The notes below the pieces were generated by a model, which was given only the letters and a program-made list of their open reading frames with translations, made no database searches and was not told the origin of the DNA. From NCBI GenBank assembly GCA_020073015.1, contig JAIQFZ010000022.1:18110-82109 (forward strand): a stretch of 64,000 nucleotides of DNA. The letters run 5' to 3'. The translations under genes were made by a program, and so were the position numbers. The DNA is from Terriglobia bacterium. GTDB taxonomy: Bacteria; Acidobacteriota; Terriglobia; Terriglobales; Acidobacteriaceae. Every line of letters begins with the position of its first letter. The stretch's first letter is position 1. Positions 52,501 to 61,903 of this stretch are shown here, one piece after another.

Positions 52501-52983
52501 ATGTCTCATAGCTGTCTCGATTGCGTACAGCGCTCGGATCGGGTCTTCTGCGACCTGGAGCCCGATGCTCTCGAAGCCTTCGACGGGATCAAATCCACCC
52601 AGACGTGCCCGAAAGGAACAGTGCTGTTTCGGGAAGGGCAGGCGGCCCGCGGCGTTTTCCTGCTGTGCGAGGGCCGGGTACGGCTCTCGATCTGCTCCGA
52701 AAGCGGGCACCGCATGACCGTTCGTGTGGCTGGCCCCGGTGAGATGTTGGGACTCAGCGCTGCCCTCTCGGGCGGCTGCTACGAGCTTACGGCGGAAGCT
52801 TTGGACGGCGTGCAGGCGGCCGCCATCCGCCGCAAAGACCTGCTCCACTTTCTCCACGAGCACCGCGACGTGTGCCTGCAGGTGGTCAACCTGCTCAGTG
52901 AAGACTTGCATGTGGCCTACGACCGTGTTCGTGCGGTCGGACTGGGCCGCACCCGCCGCCCTCGCGCCACACCCGTGCACTGA
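52501..52983 (+). CDS. Crp/Fnr-type sensor-domain protein lacking the DNA-binding domain
   Basis: 160 residues from the ATG at 52501 (GGGAGA upstream). It is clearly a paralog of the preceding regulator: SCLDCVQRSDRVFCDLEPDALEAFDGIK, then GTVLFREGQAARGVFLLCEGRVRLSICS and a dimer helix ending DRVRAVGLG. It stops at RTRRPRATPVH where the winged helix-turn-helix should begin. Bases 52984-53255 encode no shifted remnant of it. The CX2CX8C motif is kept, but the FNR-type fourth Cys is replaced (LDGVQAAAI). It may be a sensor, an adaptor or a partner that forms mixed dimers with the full-length protein. Confidence 0.78.
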   Translation: MSHSCLDCVQRSDRVFCDLEPDALEAFDGIKSTQTCPKGTVLFREGQAARGVFLLCEGRVRLSICSESGHRMTVRVAGPGEMLGLSAALSGGCYELTAEALDGVQAAAIRRKDLLHFLHEHRDVCLQVVNLLSEDLHVAYDRVRAVGLGRTRRPRATPVH

Positions 52984-53255
52984 GGTTCTCGACCGTCGGG
53001 TCTGTCTCTTGATTCCATTCCGCCTCTCTTGGGGGCACGTTTGGCGGCGTCCATTCGCCTACTTGTGCGACATCCCCTGCTGATCTCAGAGTAGCCATAG
53101 TCAGTCGCATTTTTTTGGGCTTGAGGTGCTTGGGCTATGTGCGTGTGCTGCGCTGCTATTTTCGTGCCGTCATCCCGCGCATTCCCTAGTCCATCTCCAG
53201 CGAATCTGACTCGTTGTGCGCCCGGATGCGGGGCACGAAAACAGGAGTGGAACCG

Positions 53256-54152
53256 ATGAAAAAACGATTTGGGATGGGACGCTGGTTAGTCCTCCCGACG
53301 CTGTTGTTGCCGGCCTGGGCGGCGAACACAAGTCAGCCGCCAAGACCGCCGATGGCGACGGCCGCCGAGTACGCAGGTTCCGATGTCTGCCTGACCTGTC
53401 ATGAGGACGTTTACAAGAAGCAGTTCGAGGGCACGCCGCACTTTCAGACGACGAAGAAGAACGGTCATGGCTGCGAATCCTGCCACGGGCCGGGATCGGA
53501 ACACGTGGCGGGTGGCGGAGACAAGGCGAAAATCGTGCGCTTTTCCGAGTTGTCGCGCCAGGCGGCCAGCCAGCGTTGTCTGGAGTGCCATGGCGAAGAC
53601 GTCGCCCAGCGCCACTCCGGCTCCTCCGCGCACCTGAGCAACGATGTGGGCTGCATCGACTGTCACTCCCCGCACCATGCCAAGGAAGCGCAGCATCTGC
53701 TCGCGAAAAAACAACCCGAGCTCTGTTATGGCTGCCACGCGTCGGCCCGCGCCGAATTCGCCCGGCCCTACCGGCATCGGGTGAATGAAGGTCTGGTCCA
53801 GTGCAGCGATTGCCACGACCTGCACGGAGCCACCACGCTCCGGCAGGTTAAGAACGTTGCCAGCGGCGATGCCGCCTGCTTCCGATGCCACATCGATAAG
53901 CAGGGACCTTACGTGTACGAGCACATGCCCGTGAAAACGGAAGGGTGTAGCAGTTGTCACACGCCCCACGGCTCGACCAATGCGCGTTTGTTAAAGATCA
54001 GCCAGGTCAACCTGCTGTGCCTGCAATGCCATTCCTTCCCTGGGGCTGGCCCGATCGGACCGGCGCATAACCTGTCACAGAAATATCAGGCTTGCACCAT
54101 GTGCCATCCGATGATCCATGGCTCCAATACCAACGTGGCCTTCATGCAATGA
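53256..54152 (+). CDS. decaheme c-type cytochrome, DmsE/MtrA family
   Basis: The ATG at 53256 (CAGGAG site) gives 298 residues with a signal peptide (MGRWLVLPTLLLPAWAANT). Ten CxxCH motifs are present: CLTCH, CESCH, CLECH, CIDCH, CYGCH, CSDCH, CFRCH, CSSCH, CLQCH and CTMCH. Size and haem count match MtrA/PioA/DmsE. These cytochromes insert into an outer-membrane barrel and carry electrons through the membrane. The next gene is a barrel of suitable size, joined by an ATGA overlap or short spacing. The final segment, CTMCHPMIHGSNTNVAF, is typical of DmsE-type proteins. The electron-transfer role is well founded; the direction and final acceptor are not known. Confidence 0.93.
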   Translation: MKKRFGMGRWLVLPTLLLPAWAANTSQPPRPPMATAAEYAGSDVCLTCHEDVYKKQFEGTPHFQTTKKNGHGCESCHGPGSEHVAGGGDKAKIVRFSELSRQAASQRCLECHGEDVAQRHSGSSAHLSNDVGCIDCHSPHHAKEAQHLLAKKQPELCYGCHASARAEFARPYRHRVNEGLVQCSDCHDLHGATTLRQVKNVASGDAACFRCHIDKQGPYVYEHMPVKTEGCSSCHTPHGSTNARLLKISQVNLLCLQCHSFPGAGPIGPAHNLSQKYQACTMCHPMIHGSNTNVAFMQ

Positions 54153-54241
54153 GGGAGGAATCGATGACGACGCATTCCAATCTTGAAGCTCATGAAGCCG
54201 CTGGTTCTTTCCGATCTTTTTCTGTGTCGCGGAGGCAAATT

Positions 54242-56587
54242 GTGAAACCGAAATCCTGGCTGTACCTTTTCCTGCTGACCGTGCTGTGGCCGTTCGCGGC
54301 CTGGTCGCAGTCGCCCGACCCGCAGGCGGCTGCGAGTTCGACGCCGGAGGAGGTTACCTACGGCGGATATCTCGTCCACCAGTCGGTGGAGGCAGGGTAC
54401 CGCTTCAGCGATCTGACGGGAAGCGGAGCTATGCTCAACACCCTGGTCAACCTGCACGAGGGGCCGCGCATTCTTGAGCAGTCTCTTTCCATGCAGTCGG
54501 AAAACCATCAGGGCATGCCGTTCGACGATCTGTTTGTCAACAGCGTGGGATGGGGAGGAGAGCCCAACAACTACTTGCGCATGCGCGTGGACAAAAACCA
54601 GTGGTACGATTTCCGCGCCAGCTTCCGCCGCGACCAGGACTTCTTCGACTTCAACCTGCTGGCCAATCCGCTGAACCCCACCACTTCCGTCCCGAATGTT
54701 GCGATTGACAGGTCCGCGCACGGCTTCCAAACGCGGCGCCGCATGAGCGATTTCGATCTGACGCTGCTGCCGGGACACAGGGTCAGCGTCCGGCTCGGCT
54801 TCTCGCACAACAACATGACCGGACCGTCCTGGACCACCGTCCACGAAGGCACCGACGCGCTGCTTTTGCAGCCCTGGAACACCACCCTGAATGCCTATCG
54901 CCTGGGCGTGGATTTCAAGATCCTGCCGCGTACGGTTCTCAGCTATGACCAGTTTCTGAACTACTACAAGGGAGATACATCGGCGCAGCTGAGCAGCACG
55001 CCGTACGCTCTGGCCAACGGAAGCGCGGTGGATCTGGGCTTGCCCTTCAACACGGTTGCGAGCGCACCGTGCGCCACACCGCTGCTGGTGGGTGGGGATG
55101 TGAACCCGGCCTGTAACGCGTACTTCTCTTACAACCGCCTTCAAGCCTCGCGCAATTCGTTTCCAACCGAACAGTTGAGTTTGCGCAGCAACTATTTCCG
55201 GCAGCTCGATTTGACGGGCAGCTTTAGTTACACGGGCGGCCGGATGAACCTGCCAGGATATTCCGAACTTTATGACGGTCTGAGTACCCGCAGTCGCCTG
55301 CGAAATTCATCGGACACAGGGACGGCCCAAGTCAACCGCGTGACCGACTCTGCGGATGCCGGCGCAGTCGTGCACGTGACCGATCGCTTCCGCATTGTGG
55401 AGAAGTTCCGTGTTCTGAACTTCCGTCTGCCGGGAGCGTGGAACTACACGATCGACACGCTGTATGGCGCGACGCTGCTGTCGACGCCCAATCCGTTCGA
55501 TCCCGCCACCTGCCCGCCGCCGTTTACCGCGGCCACTTGTCCGCAGCACAATTCCAGTTCGGGAGCGGACGTTACGGTGGGCCAGCGCCTGAGCTTCCTC
55601 AAGCAAGACCTGAAATCAAACACCCTGGAACTGCAATACGACCTGTCGCGGAAAATCTCCGGACGTCTCGGTTACCGCTACGAGCGGCGCACGATTTTCA
55701 ATGCGTTCACGGATCTGCAGACGCTGACCTTCTATCCCATGCTTCCGAATCGCGGTTCGTGTGCGGGCTTGCCGCTGGTCGACGGCGTGTGCACCACCAC
55801 GGCCGACACGACCGGAGGGGACTCAGTTGAGATTCAAGGACACGCGGTGCTGGCCGGAGCGTCGCTGCGGCCCTCCCGCGAATTCCGGGTCAATTTCGAT
55901 ACCGAGCAGTTCTTCGCTGACCATTCCTTCACCCGGATCAGTCCGCGCAAGGAATCGCGCTACCGTGCCACGGGCAGCTACACGCCTCGTCCCTGGGCCG
56001 TGCTGGGAGCGTCTGTCAACCTGCTCTCGAACTCCAACGAGGACGCGCTCACCAACTACCAAGGCCATTCCCGGAATTACAGCTTCAATGCCTCGCTCCA
56101 TCCGCGCGAACGCTTCGGCGTAGACGTGGCCTACAACTACAGCGACTTCCTGCAGAACGCGCTCATTTGCTTCAATGACACGCCGCCGGCGGGGGTAATT
56201 CTGCCCGTGGTCACTGGGGCGGGCGACTGTTCCGTCAACGACCCCGGTAATCCGTTACTGACCAACGGCTCGTACCAGAGCAACACTCACTTCGGGATGG
56301 GCGCGGTGATGTTCAAACCCGTCGCGCGCGTGACCACGCGTTTTGGCTATAGCGTGACCAGCGTCGGCGGACAGATCCCGCAGTTCAATATCCTGCAGCC
56401 GCTCGGATCTCTGGCCTACAACTACCATCAGCCTGTGGCCGGGCTGGACGTGGAAGTGGCCCGCCATCTCACCTGGCATGCGGGCTGGAACTATTACCAG
56501 TACGGCGAGAAGGATTTCGTGGGGCCGACTTCGCTCCGCTACTTCCACGCCAACAACGCCACCCTTTCCCTGCAATACGCTTTCTGA
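54242..56587 (+). CDS. outer-membrane beta-barrel, MtrB/PioB-like role
   Basis: Three starts are possible: ATG 54149 (overlapping the cytochrome stop), ATG 54164 and GTG 54242. I favour GTG 54242, with GGAGG exactly 6 bases upstream and an ideal signal peptide (KPKSWLYLFLLTVLWPFAAWSQS). The 781-residue product is a chain of aromatic-rich amphipathic strands with long polar loops, ending NATLSLQYAF with a terminal Phe. About 26 strands fit by length, as in MtrB/PioB. It directly follows the decaheme gene and is followed by a strong terminator. Similarity to MtrB is inferred from size and context, since barrels of this group diverge strongly; no CxxC near the N-terminus was seen. Confidence 0.8.
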   Translation: MKPKSWLYLFLLTVLWPFAAWSQSPDPQAAASSTPEEVTYGGYLVHQSVEAGYRFSDLTGSGAMLNTLVNLHEGPRILEQSLSMQSENHQGMPFDDLFVNSVGWGGEPNNYLRMRVDKNQWYDFRASFRRDQDFFDFNLLANPLNPTTSVPNVAIDRSAHGFQTRRRMSDFDLTLLPGHRVSVRLGFSHNNMTGPSWTTVHEGTDALLLQPWNTTLNAYRLGVDFKILPRTVLSYDQFLNYYKGDTSAQLSSTPYALANGSAVDLGLPFNTVASAPCATPLLVGGDVNPACNAYFSYNRLQASRNSFPTEQLSLRSNYFRQLDLTGSFSYTGGRMNLPGYSELYDGLSTRSRLRNSSDTGTAQVNRVTDSADAGAVVHVTDRFRIVEKFRVLNFRLPGAWNYTIDTLYGATLLSTPNPFDPATCPPPFTAATCPQHNSSSGADVTVGQRLSFLKQDLKSNTLELQYDLSRKISGRLGYRYERRTIFNAFTDLQTLTFYPMLPNRGSCAGLPLVDGVCTTTADTTGGDSVEIQGHAVLAGASLRPSREFRVNFDTEQFFADHSFTRISPRKESRYRATGSYTPRPWAVLGASVNLLSNSNEDALTNYQGHSRNYSFNASLHPRERFGVDVAYNYSDFLQNALICFNDTPPAGVILPVVTGAGDCSVNDPGNPLLTNGSYQSNTHFGMGAVMFKPVARVTTRFGYSVTSVGGQIPQFNILQPLGSLAYNYHQPVAGLDVEVARHLTWHAGWNYYQYGEKDFVGPTSLRYFHANNATLSLQYAF

Positions 56588-56604
56588 TTGTGAGCGCCTC
56601 CTGG

Positions 56605-56628
56605 GGGCGGCTTCGGCCGCCCTTTTTT
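56605..56628 (+). terminator. rho-independent terminator
   Basis: GGGCGGC-TTCG-GCCGCCC followed by TTTTTT, 17 bp after the barrel gene. It separates the decaheme/barrel pair from the 19-haem operon. Confidence 0.93.
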
Positions 56629-56708
56629 CTTGCCTGCATTTTCCTTCTCGGAGCCTTACATTTCCGCTAAGCCTATGGATTTTCAGTCGCAGCAGCGAAC
56701 TTCGACCC

Positions 56709-56724
56709 TGTGACCCGAGTCACG
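56709..56724. promoter_or_regulatory. Crp/Fnr-type palindrome TGTGACCCGAGTCACG
   Basis: TGTGA-N6-TCAC, 90 bp before the ATG at 56814. This is a suitable distance for an activator site ahead of the 19-haem cytochrome operon. Confidence 0.6.
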
Positions 56725-56813
56725 TCTCGAAGTGCGCTGACTCACTGCCCATTGGTGCGCCGCCCGCCAAGATAAGAAGTCATTCATCTTCAATTTTCCG
56801 GGGGACTCGTCTC

Positions 56814-58853
56814 ATGGCGACGCGGGCAAGTCGCTGGGCCGCAAGGTTGCTGGGCTGGGCTGGGCTGATGACCCTGCTGCTGGCCGCTGCGCCTGCCCCG
56901 GCGGCTGATGTTTCCAACGACGACTGCCTGGCGTGCCACAGTGACAAGAGCCTGACCACCAAGCGCGGCGTGCGGACGGTTTCGCTCTTTGTGGATGGCA
57001 AGAGGTTCTCCGGATCGGTCCACAGCGCTCTCTCCTGCACCTCGTGCCACGCCGACCTGGAGGGCAAAGACCTGCCCCACGCCACGCCCCTGGCACGCGT
57101 GGAGTGTGGCACGTGCCACAGCGATGAGCAGAAACAGCATTCCCACTCGCTGCATGGGAAAGCCATTGCCCGGGGCGACCCGCTGGCGCCGCACTGCGTC
57201 GATTGTCACGGCAACCACGACATCCTTCCCGTCAAGGACAAGAATTCAGCCGTTGCCCCCTTGAAAGTGCCGTTCGTTTGCGGCCGGTGCCACCGCGAGG
57301 GCACGCCGGTGCAGGCCAACCGGAAAATTGAACAGCACAACATTCTGGAGAACTATTCGGAGAGCATCCACGGCGAAGCTCTGTTCAAGAAGGGTCTGGT
57401 GGTGGCCGCGAACTGCGTGTCGTGCCACACACCGCACAACATCCTGCCGCACACCGATCCCAATTCTTCGATCAACCGGCGCAACATCGCGGCGACCTGC
57501 ACCAAGTGCCATGCGCAAATTGAAGAGGTGCATCGCAAAACGATCCGAGGCACGCTTTGGGAGAAAGAGGCGCACGTGCTGCCCGCCTGTGTGGACTGTC
57601 ACCAGCCCCACAAAGTGCGCAACGTTTTCTATACCCAGGGGATGGCGGACGCGGATTGCATGCGCTGCCACAGCGATCAGCACCTCAAGGCCTCCGATGG
57701 CCGGAACCTGTTTGTGCAGGTGACGGACGTCGCTGGCTCGCGCCACGCCAAGGTGGCCTGCAGCCAGTGTCACTCCGAGGTCAACGCCTCGCGCGTGCGC
57801 CCCTGCGAAACCATCACGCATCCGGTGGACTGCGGCCGCTGCCACGAAGAGGTCGCGCAGCAATACCAGCGCAGCAAACACGGCCAACTGCTCGCCGCCA
57901 GCGACAGCAATGCTCCCACGTGCCGCGAATGTCACGGCACGCACCACGTTCTCGGCAAGCACGATCCGCAGTCGGTTACGTTCCCAACCAACGTGCCGAA
58001 TCTCTGCGGCCGCTGCCACCGCGAGGGCAAGAAAGCCGCGTTGCGCTACACCGGAGATCAGCACGAGATCATCCCGCATTACAACGAGAGCATCCACGGC
58101 AAAGGTTTGCTGAAAAGCGGCCTGACGGTGACGGCTACTTGCACCAACTGCCACACCGCCCACATGGTTCTGCCGCGCTCGGACCCGCAATCGACGGTCA
58201 ATCCCAAAAATCTGCCGGCCACCTGCGGCGTCTGTCACCACGGAATTCAGGAGCAGTTCGTCGAGAGCGTGCATTCGGCAACGGTCACGAAAACGGACAA
58301 GGAGCTTCCGGTTTGCAACGATTGCCACACGGCGCACTCTATTCGCCGCACCGATGAAGCTGGTTTCAAGCTCGAGATCATGGACAAGTGTGGCCGCTGC
58401 CACGAAGAGATTGCCAAGACGTACTTCGATACCTATCACGGCAAAGTGTCACGCCTGGGTTACACCAAGACCGCGAAGTGTTATGACTGCCACGGCGCCC
58501 ACGACATCCAGCGTGTGACCGATCCGCGCTCTCATCTGAGCCGGGCGAACGTGGTTGCGACGTGCCAGAAGTGTCACGCCAACGCGACCCGCCGCTTTGC
58601 CGGGTATCTCACGCACGCCACTCACCACGATCCGAAGAAGTATCCGTTTCTGTTCTGGACGTTCTGGGGCATGACCACGCTTCTGCTGAGCACCTTCGTT
58701 CTGGGTGGGCTGCACACGCTGTTATGGCTGCCGAAGGCGCTGGAGATGCGCCGCGAACTCCGCGCGGAGGAAGCCCGGGAAGAAGCCGAAGCGTCGGGTT
58801 TGGCGCGCGGGCAAGGTGATCCTGCGGGCGAGGATGGAAATCATGCCCACTGA
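56814..58853 (+). CDS. 19-haem c-type cytochrome with C-terminal membrane anchor
   Basis: The ATG at 56814 gives 679 residues with a signal peptide (RLLGWAGLMTLLLAAAPAPAA). I count 19 CxxCH motifs, from CLACH at about residue 38 to CQKCH at about 584. A single membrane helix (FWGMTTLLLSTFVLGGLHTLLWL, about 615-640) anchors it with a charged cytoplasmic tail. Two blocks starting CGRCHREG (residues about 156 and 398) repeat the same order of motifs (HY/NYSESIHG, CVSCHTPH/CTNCHTAH, NPxN-TC), so the protein arose partly by internal duplication. It ends 11 bp inside the cytochrome b gene, so the two are coupled. The layout matches large periplasmic carriers bound to quinol oxidoreductases. Confidence 0.93.
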   Translation: MATRASRWAARLLGWAGLMTLLLAAAPAPAADVSNDDCLACHSDKSLTTKRGVRTVSLFVDGKRFSGSVHSALSCTSCHADLEGKDLPHATPLARVECGTCHSDEQKQHSHSLHGKAIARGDPLAPHCVDCHGNHDILPVKDKNSAVAPLKVPFVCGRCHREGTPVQANRKIEQHNILENYSESIHGEALFKKGLVVAANCVSCHTPHNILPHTDPNSSINRRNIAATCTKCHAQIEEVHRKTIRGTLWEKEAHVLPACVDCHQPHKVRNVFYTQGMADADCMRCHSDQHLKASDGRNLFVQVTDVAGSRHAKVACSQCHSEVNASRVRPCETITHPVDCGRCHEEVAQQYQRSKHGQLLAASDSNAPTCRECHGTHHVLGKHDPQSVTFPTNVPNLCGRCHREGKKAALRYTGDQHEIIPHYNESIHGKGLLKSGLTVTATCTNCHTAHMVLPRSDPQSTVNPKNLPATCGVCHHGIQEQFVESVHSATVTKTDKELPVCNDCHTAHSIRRTDEAGFKLEIMDKCGRCHEEIAKTYFDTYHGKVSRLGYTKTAKCYDCHGAHDIQRVTDPRSHLSRANVVATCQKCHANATRRFAGYLTHATHHDPKKYPFLFWTFWGMTTLLLSTFVLGGLHTLLWLPKALEMRRELRAEEAREEAEASGLARGQGDPAGEDGNHAH

Positions 58854-59748
58854 TCTCGAACTTCACACCCTGGAAACGCAACCTCTCCAGCCTGCTCTGG
58901 AACGCCGGAGAGCCCCACGTCCGGAGCGCGAGTTTGTGCGCTTCACGCGCTTGCAGCGCGCTCTGCATGCCTGCATGATCGTGAGTTTCCTCAGCCTGGC
59001 TACGACCGGCCTGACGCTGAAGTTCTCCTACACCGGATGGGCGGTGTTGCTATCGCGCCTGCTGGGCGGTTTTCAGACGGCTGGCTACATCCATCGCACG
59101 GCGGCGGTGTTGATGTTCGGAGTCTTCAGCACGCACCTTTACAACCTCTACCAGCTGAAGAAGAGTGAGTACAAGTCGTGGTGGGCGCTGCTGTTCGGCC
59201 CGAATACCATGCTCCCCACGCGGCAGGACCTGCGGCAGTTCCTGGCCACCATGAAGTGGTTTCTGGGCAGAGGGCCGCGTCCGCAATATGGTCGGTGGAC
59301 CTACTGGGAGAAGTTTGACTACTTTGCAGTGTTCTGGGGGATTGCCATTATTGGCTCCACTGGCTTGACGCTGTGGTTCCCGGTCTTCTTCACGCGCATT
59401 CTGCCCGGACAGTTTCTGAATGTCGCTACCATCATCCACAGTGACGAGGCACTGCTCGCCACCGGCTTCATCTTTACGGTTCACTTTTTCAACACGCACC
59501 TGCGGCCGGAAAAGTTTCCCATGGACACGACCGTCTTTACTGGTCACATGCCGCTCGCCGAACTGAAGCGCGACAAGCCGCTGGAGTACGAAGCGCTGGT
59601 GGCCAGCGGGAAACTCGAAGCGCAGCTCGAAGAACCGCAGCCTGAAATCGTGGTGCGAACGATCCGGGCCTTTGCGTGGATTGCGTTGAGCATTGGTTTC
59701 AGTACGGTCGTCTGGATTATCTACGCCATGCTGTTTGCGTACCGGTAG
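58843..59748 (+). CDS. cytochrome b membrane subunit (formate-dehydrogenase-gamma/CbcB-like)
   Basis: 301 residues from the ATG at 58843, overlapping the 19-haem gene by 11 bp. Five membrane helices are visible, with haem b ligand candidates: ALHACMIVSFL (about residue 40), GYIHRTAAVLMFGVFSTHLYNL (about 82-103) and IIHSDEALLATGFIFTVHFFNTH (about 201-223). The last helix is RAFAWIALSIGFSTVVWIIYAML. The spacing suits two b haems stacked across the membrane, as in the FdnI/HydC type. It probably exchanges electrons between the quinone pool and the 19-haem partner. No iron-sulfur subunit is nearby. Confidence 0.85.
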   Translation: MPTDLELHTLETQPLQPALERRRAPRPEREFVRFTRLQRALHACMIVSFLSLATTGLTLKFSYTGWAVLLSRLLGGFQTAGYIHRTAAVLMFGVFSTHLYNLYQLKKSEYKSWWALLFGPNTMLPTRQDLRQFLATMKWFLGRGPRPQYGRWTYWEKFDYFAVFWGIAIIGSTGLTLWFPVFFTRILPGQFLNVATIIHSDEALLATGFIFTVHFFNTHLRPEKFPMDTTVFTGHMPLAELKRDKPLEYEALVASGKLEAQLEEPQPEIVVRTIRAFAWIALSIGFSTVVWIIYAMLFAYR

Positions 59749-59761
59749 GAGGAATGCGTCT

Positions 59762-61903
59762 GTGAAGGCAGACAAACAACCCGGGTTGGTCCTCCGGTTC
59801 AGCCTCGCGCTCGCGTTGCTCTGGGCGCTGCCGGCTCTGGCTTCGGATCAGGAGTGCCTGGCCTGTCATGGCGATCCCAGCATGAAATCCGAGTCCGGGA
59901 AGAGCCTGCACGTCGATGCCGCTAAACACAAGACCAGCGTGCACGGAGATCTGGGCTGCACCACCTGCCACGTGGGCGTGAAGGAGTATCCCCACCCGAA
60001 GCCGATGCGCAAACCTGCGTGCGCCACTTGTCACGAACAAGAGGCGGCGCAGGTCCCTCAGAGCGCCCACTCGATCCTGGGCAAGCAAGCCTGTGCGAGT
60101 TGTCACGGCACGGCACACGAAGTGCAGCGCGCCGAAAAGGTCGTGCCGCAGCAGTGCGCCACCTGCCACGAAGATGCGGTACACGGCTACCAGCTTGGAG
60201 TCCATGCCGTCGCCCGTAAGGGTGGCGATCAGCAAGCCCCAACCTGTCTCGCCTGCCACGGCAGCCCGCACCAGATCCTGGCTGCTGACGATCCCAAGTC
60301 GCCCGTTCATCATTCCAACATTCCGGCTACGTGCGCCACCTGCCATGCACAGAAATTCGTAATGGAGCACACCGGCCAGAGCACGCAGGAGGTCTATTCG
60401 TATCGGGAGAGTGTGCACGGCCGTGCGGTGGCTACCGGATCCACCAAGGCCGCTGTCTGCACCGATTGTCACGGCGTCCACGAAATTCGCCGTGCCAGCG
60501 ACGAGAAATCCTCCATTTTCAAGTTCAACGTCCCGTTCACCTGTGGCAAATGTCATGAGCCGGTGGAAACGGAATTCATGCAGAGCACCCACGGACAGGC
60601 CATCACCCGCGGCAACTCGCAGGCTCCGGTCTGCACCGATTGTCATGGCATTCACTCCATCAAATCGCACCTCGATCCCAACTCGTCGGTGGCGGCGCGG
60701 AATCTGGCGCGCACCACTTGCGCGCGCTGCCATGAGGGCGTGCGACTCTCCCAGGAGTTCGGGGTGGAAGGTGGCCGGTCCAGCACCTACCTTGCGAGTT
60801 ATCACGGGCTGGCTTCTCAATTGGGCTCAAAGATTGTTGCCAACTGTGCCAGTTGCCACGGCGTGCACAACATTCTTCCCTCCAGCGACCCCCGCTCTAC
60901 GATCAGTCCCAACAACCTGGTTCACACCTGCGGCCAGTGCCATCCGGGTGTGACGGAAAAATTTGCCCTCGGCAAAGTCCATGTCGACGCGCCGCTCTCC
61001 GCCGATATCGGCAGCGTCGCGGTGCGCTGGATTCGCCGCTTCTACCTCAGCATGATCTTCGCGGTGATCGGCGGCATGGTGCTGCACAACCTCATCATCT
61101 GGCGGCGCAAGGCCATTCTGCGCCGCGATTCTTACCCGCGCACGGTAACCCGAATGAACCAGAGCCAGCGCTGGCAGCACCTCGCGCTGCTGGCGTCCTT
61201 CATCACGCTGGTCGTCACCGGCTTCGCTCTGAAGTATCCCGATTCCTGGTTGTCGCTTCTGCCCGGCATGGGCGAAAAGGTGCGCGGCATTGTACACCGC
61301 ATCGCCGCCGTGGTGATGATCGGCGCGAGCGTGTATCACCTCCTGTACGCGGTGCTGACGCGCGACGGCCGCAAGCTGATTCTCGATCTGCTCCCCGAAC
61401 CCAAGGATGCGACCGACGTGATTGCAGTTCTTCGTCACTACCTGGGCCTGGGCGGGAACAAGCCCGAGTTCAAGCGTTTCACCTACGCGGAGAAAGCCGA
61501 GTACTGGGCCCTGGTCTGGGGGATTATCGTGATGGCCACGACCGGCATCGCGCTTTGGGCCAAGATGACGGTGGGGCACGTGCTGCCACGCTGGTGGCTG
61601 GACGTGGCGACCGCCATTCACTTCTATGAAGCTGTGCTGGCCTCCCTCGCCATCGTTGTATGGCACTTCTATCAGGTGTTCCTCGATCCGGACGCTTATC
61701 CGATGAACTGGTCCTGGTGGGACGGCAAGGTGTCGGAGCATCACTATCGTGAGGAGCATGGCCTCGATAGCGAGACGCTGCTGGCGGTCGCTCGCTCCGA
61801 AGCCAACGTACCCGGGTCCACCCCGGAAGACAATGGCAACGGCGCCGGGCACGCTCCACCAAGCGCTGCGCAAGAGGAGGTCGGAGCCAAGCACGACGTC
61901 TGA
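59762..61903 (+). CDS. 13-haem cytochrome c fused to cytochrome b (CbcL-like architecture)
   Basis: The GTG at 59762 (AGGAGG 9 bases upstream) gives 713 residues. A signal peptide (LRFSLALALLWALPALAS) is followed by thirteen CxxCH motifs between about residues 33 and 390. The C-terminal half is a cytochrome b. Its helices are about 420-445 (MIFAVIGGMVLHNLIIW), 470-490 (QRWQHLALLASFITLVVTGF), 512-535 (GIVHRIAAVVMIGASVYHLLYAVL), 575-595 and 605-630 (AIHFYEAVLASLAIVVWHFYQ), with His pairs for two haems. A c-b fusion in one chain is the plan of CbcL, the low-potential quinol oxidoreductase of metal-reducing Geobacter, which has fewer c haems. The tail is low-complexity (about 680-713). Confidence 0.92.
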   Translation: MKADKQPGLVLRFSLALALLWALPALASDQECLACHGDPSMKSESGKSLHVDAAKHKTSVHGDLGCTTCHVGVKEYPHPKPMRKPACATCHEQEAAQVPQSAHSILGKQACASCHGTAHEVQRAEKVVPQQCATCHEDAVHGYQLGVHAVARKGGDQQAPTCLACHGSPHQILAADDPKSPVHHSNIPATCATCHAQKFVMEHTGQSTQEVYSYRESVHGRAVATGSTKAAVCTDCHGVHEIRRASDEKSSIFKFNVPFTCGKCHEPVETEFMQSTHGQAITRGNSQAPVCTDCHGIHSIKSHLDPNSSVAARNLARTTCARCHEGVRLSQEFGVEGGRSSTYLASYHGLASQLGSKIVANCASCHGVHNILPSSDPRSTISPNNLVHTCGQCHPGVTEKFALGKVHVDAPLSADIGSVAVRWIRRFYLSMIFAVIGGMVLHNLIIWRRKAILRRDSYPRTVTRMNQSQRWQHLALLASFITLVVTGFALKYPDSWLSLLPGMGEKVRGIVHRIAAVVMIGASVYHLLYAVLTRDGRKLILDLLPEPKDATDVIAVLRHYLGLGGNKPEFKRFTYAEKAEYWALVWGIIVMATTGIALWAKMTVGHVLPRWWLDVATAIHFYEAVLASLAIVVWHFYQVFLDPDAYPMNWSWWDGKVSEHHYREEHGLDSETLLAVARSEANVPGSTPEDNGNGAGHAPPSAAQEEVGAKHDV

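Noticed and set aside
53000..53255. search for a Crp/Fnr-type site before the decaheme gene
   Set aside because: No GTGA-N6-TCAC match was found, so no site is claimed for that promoter.
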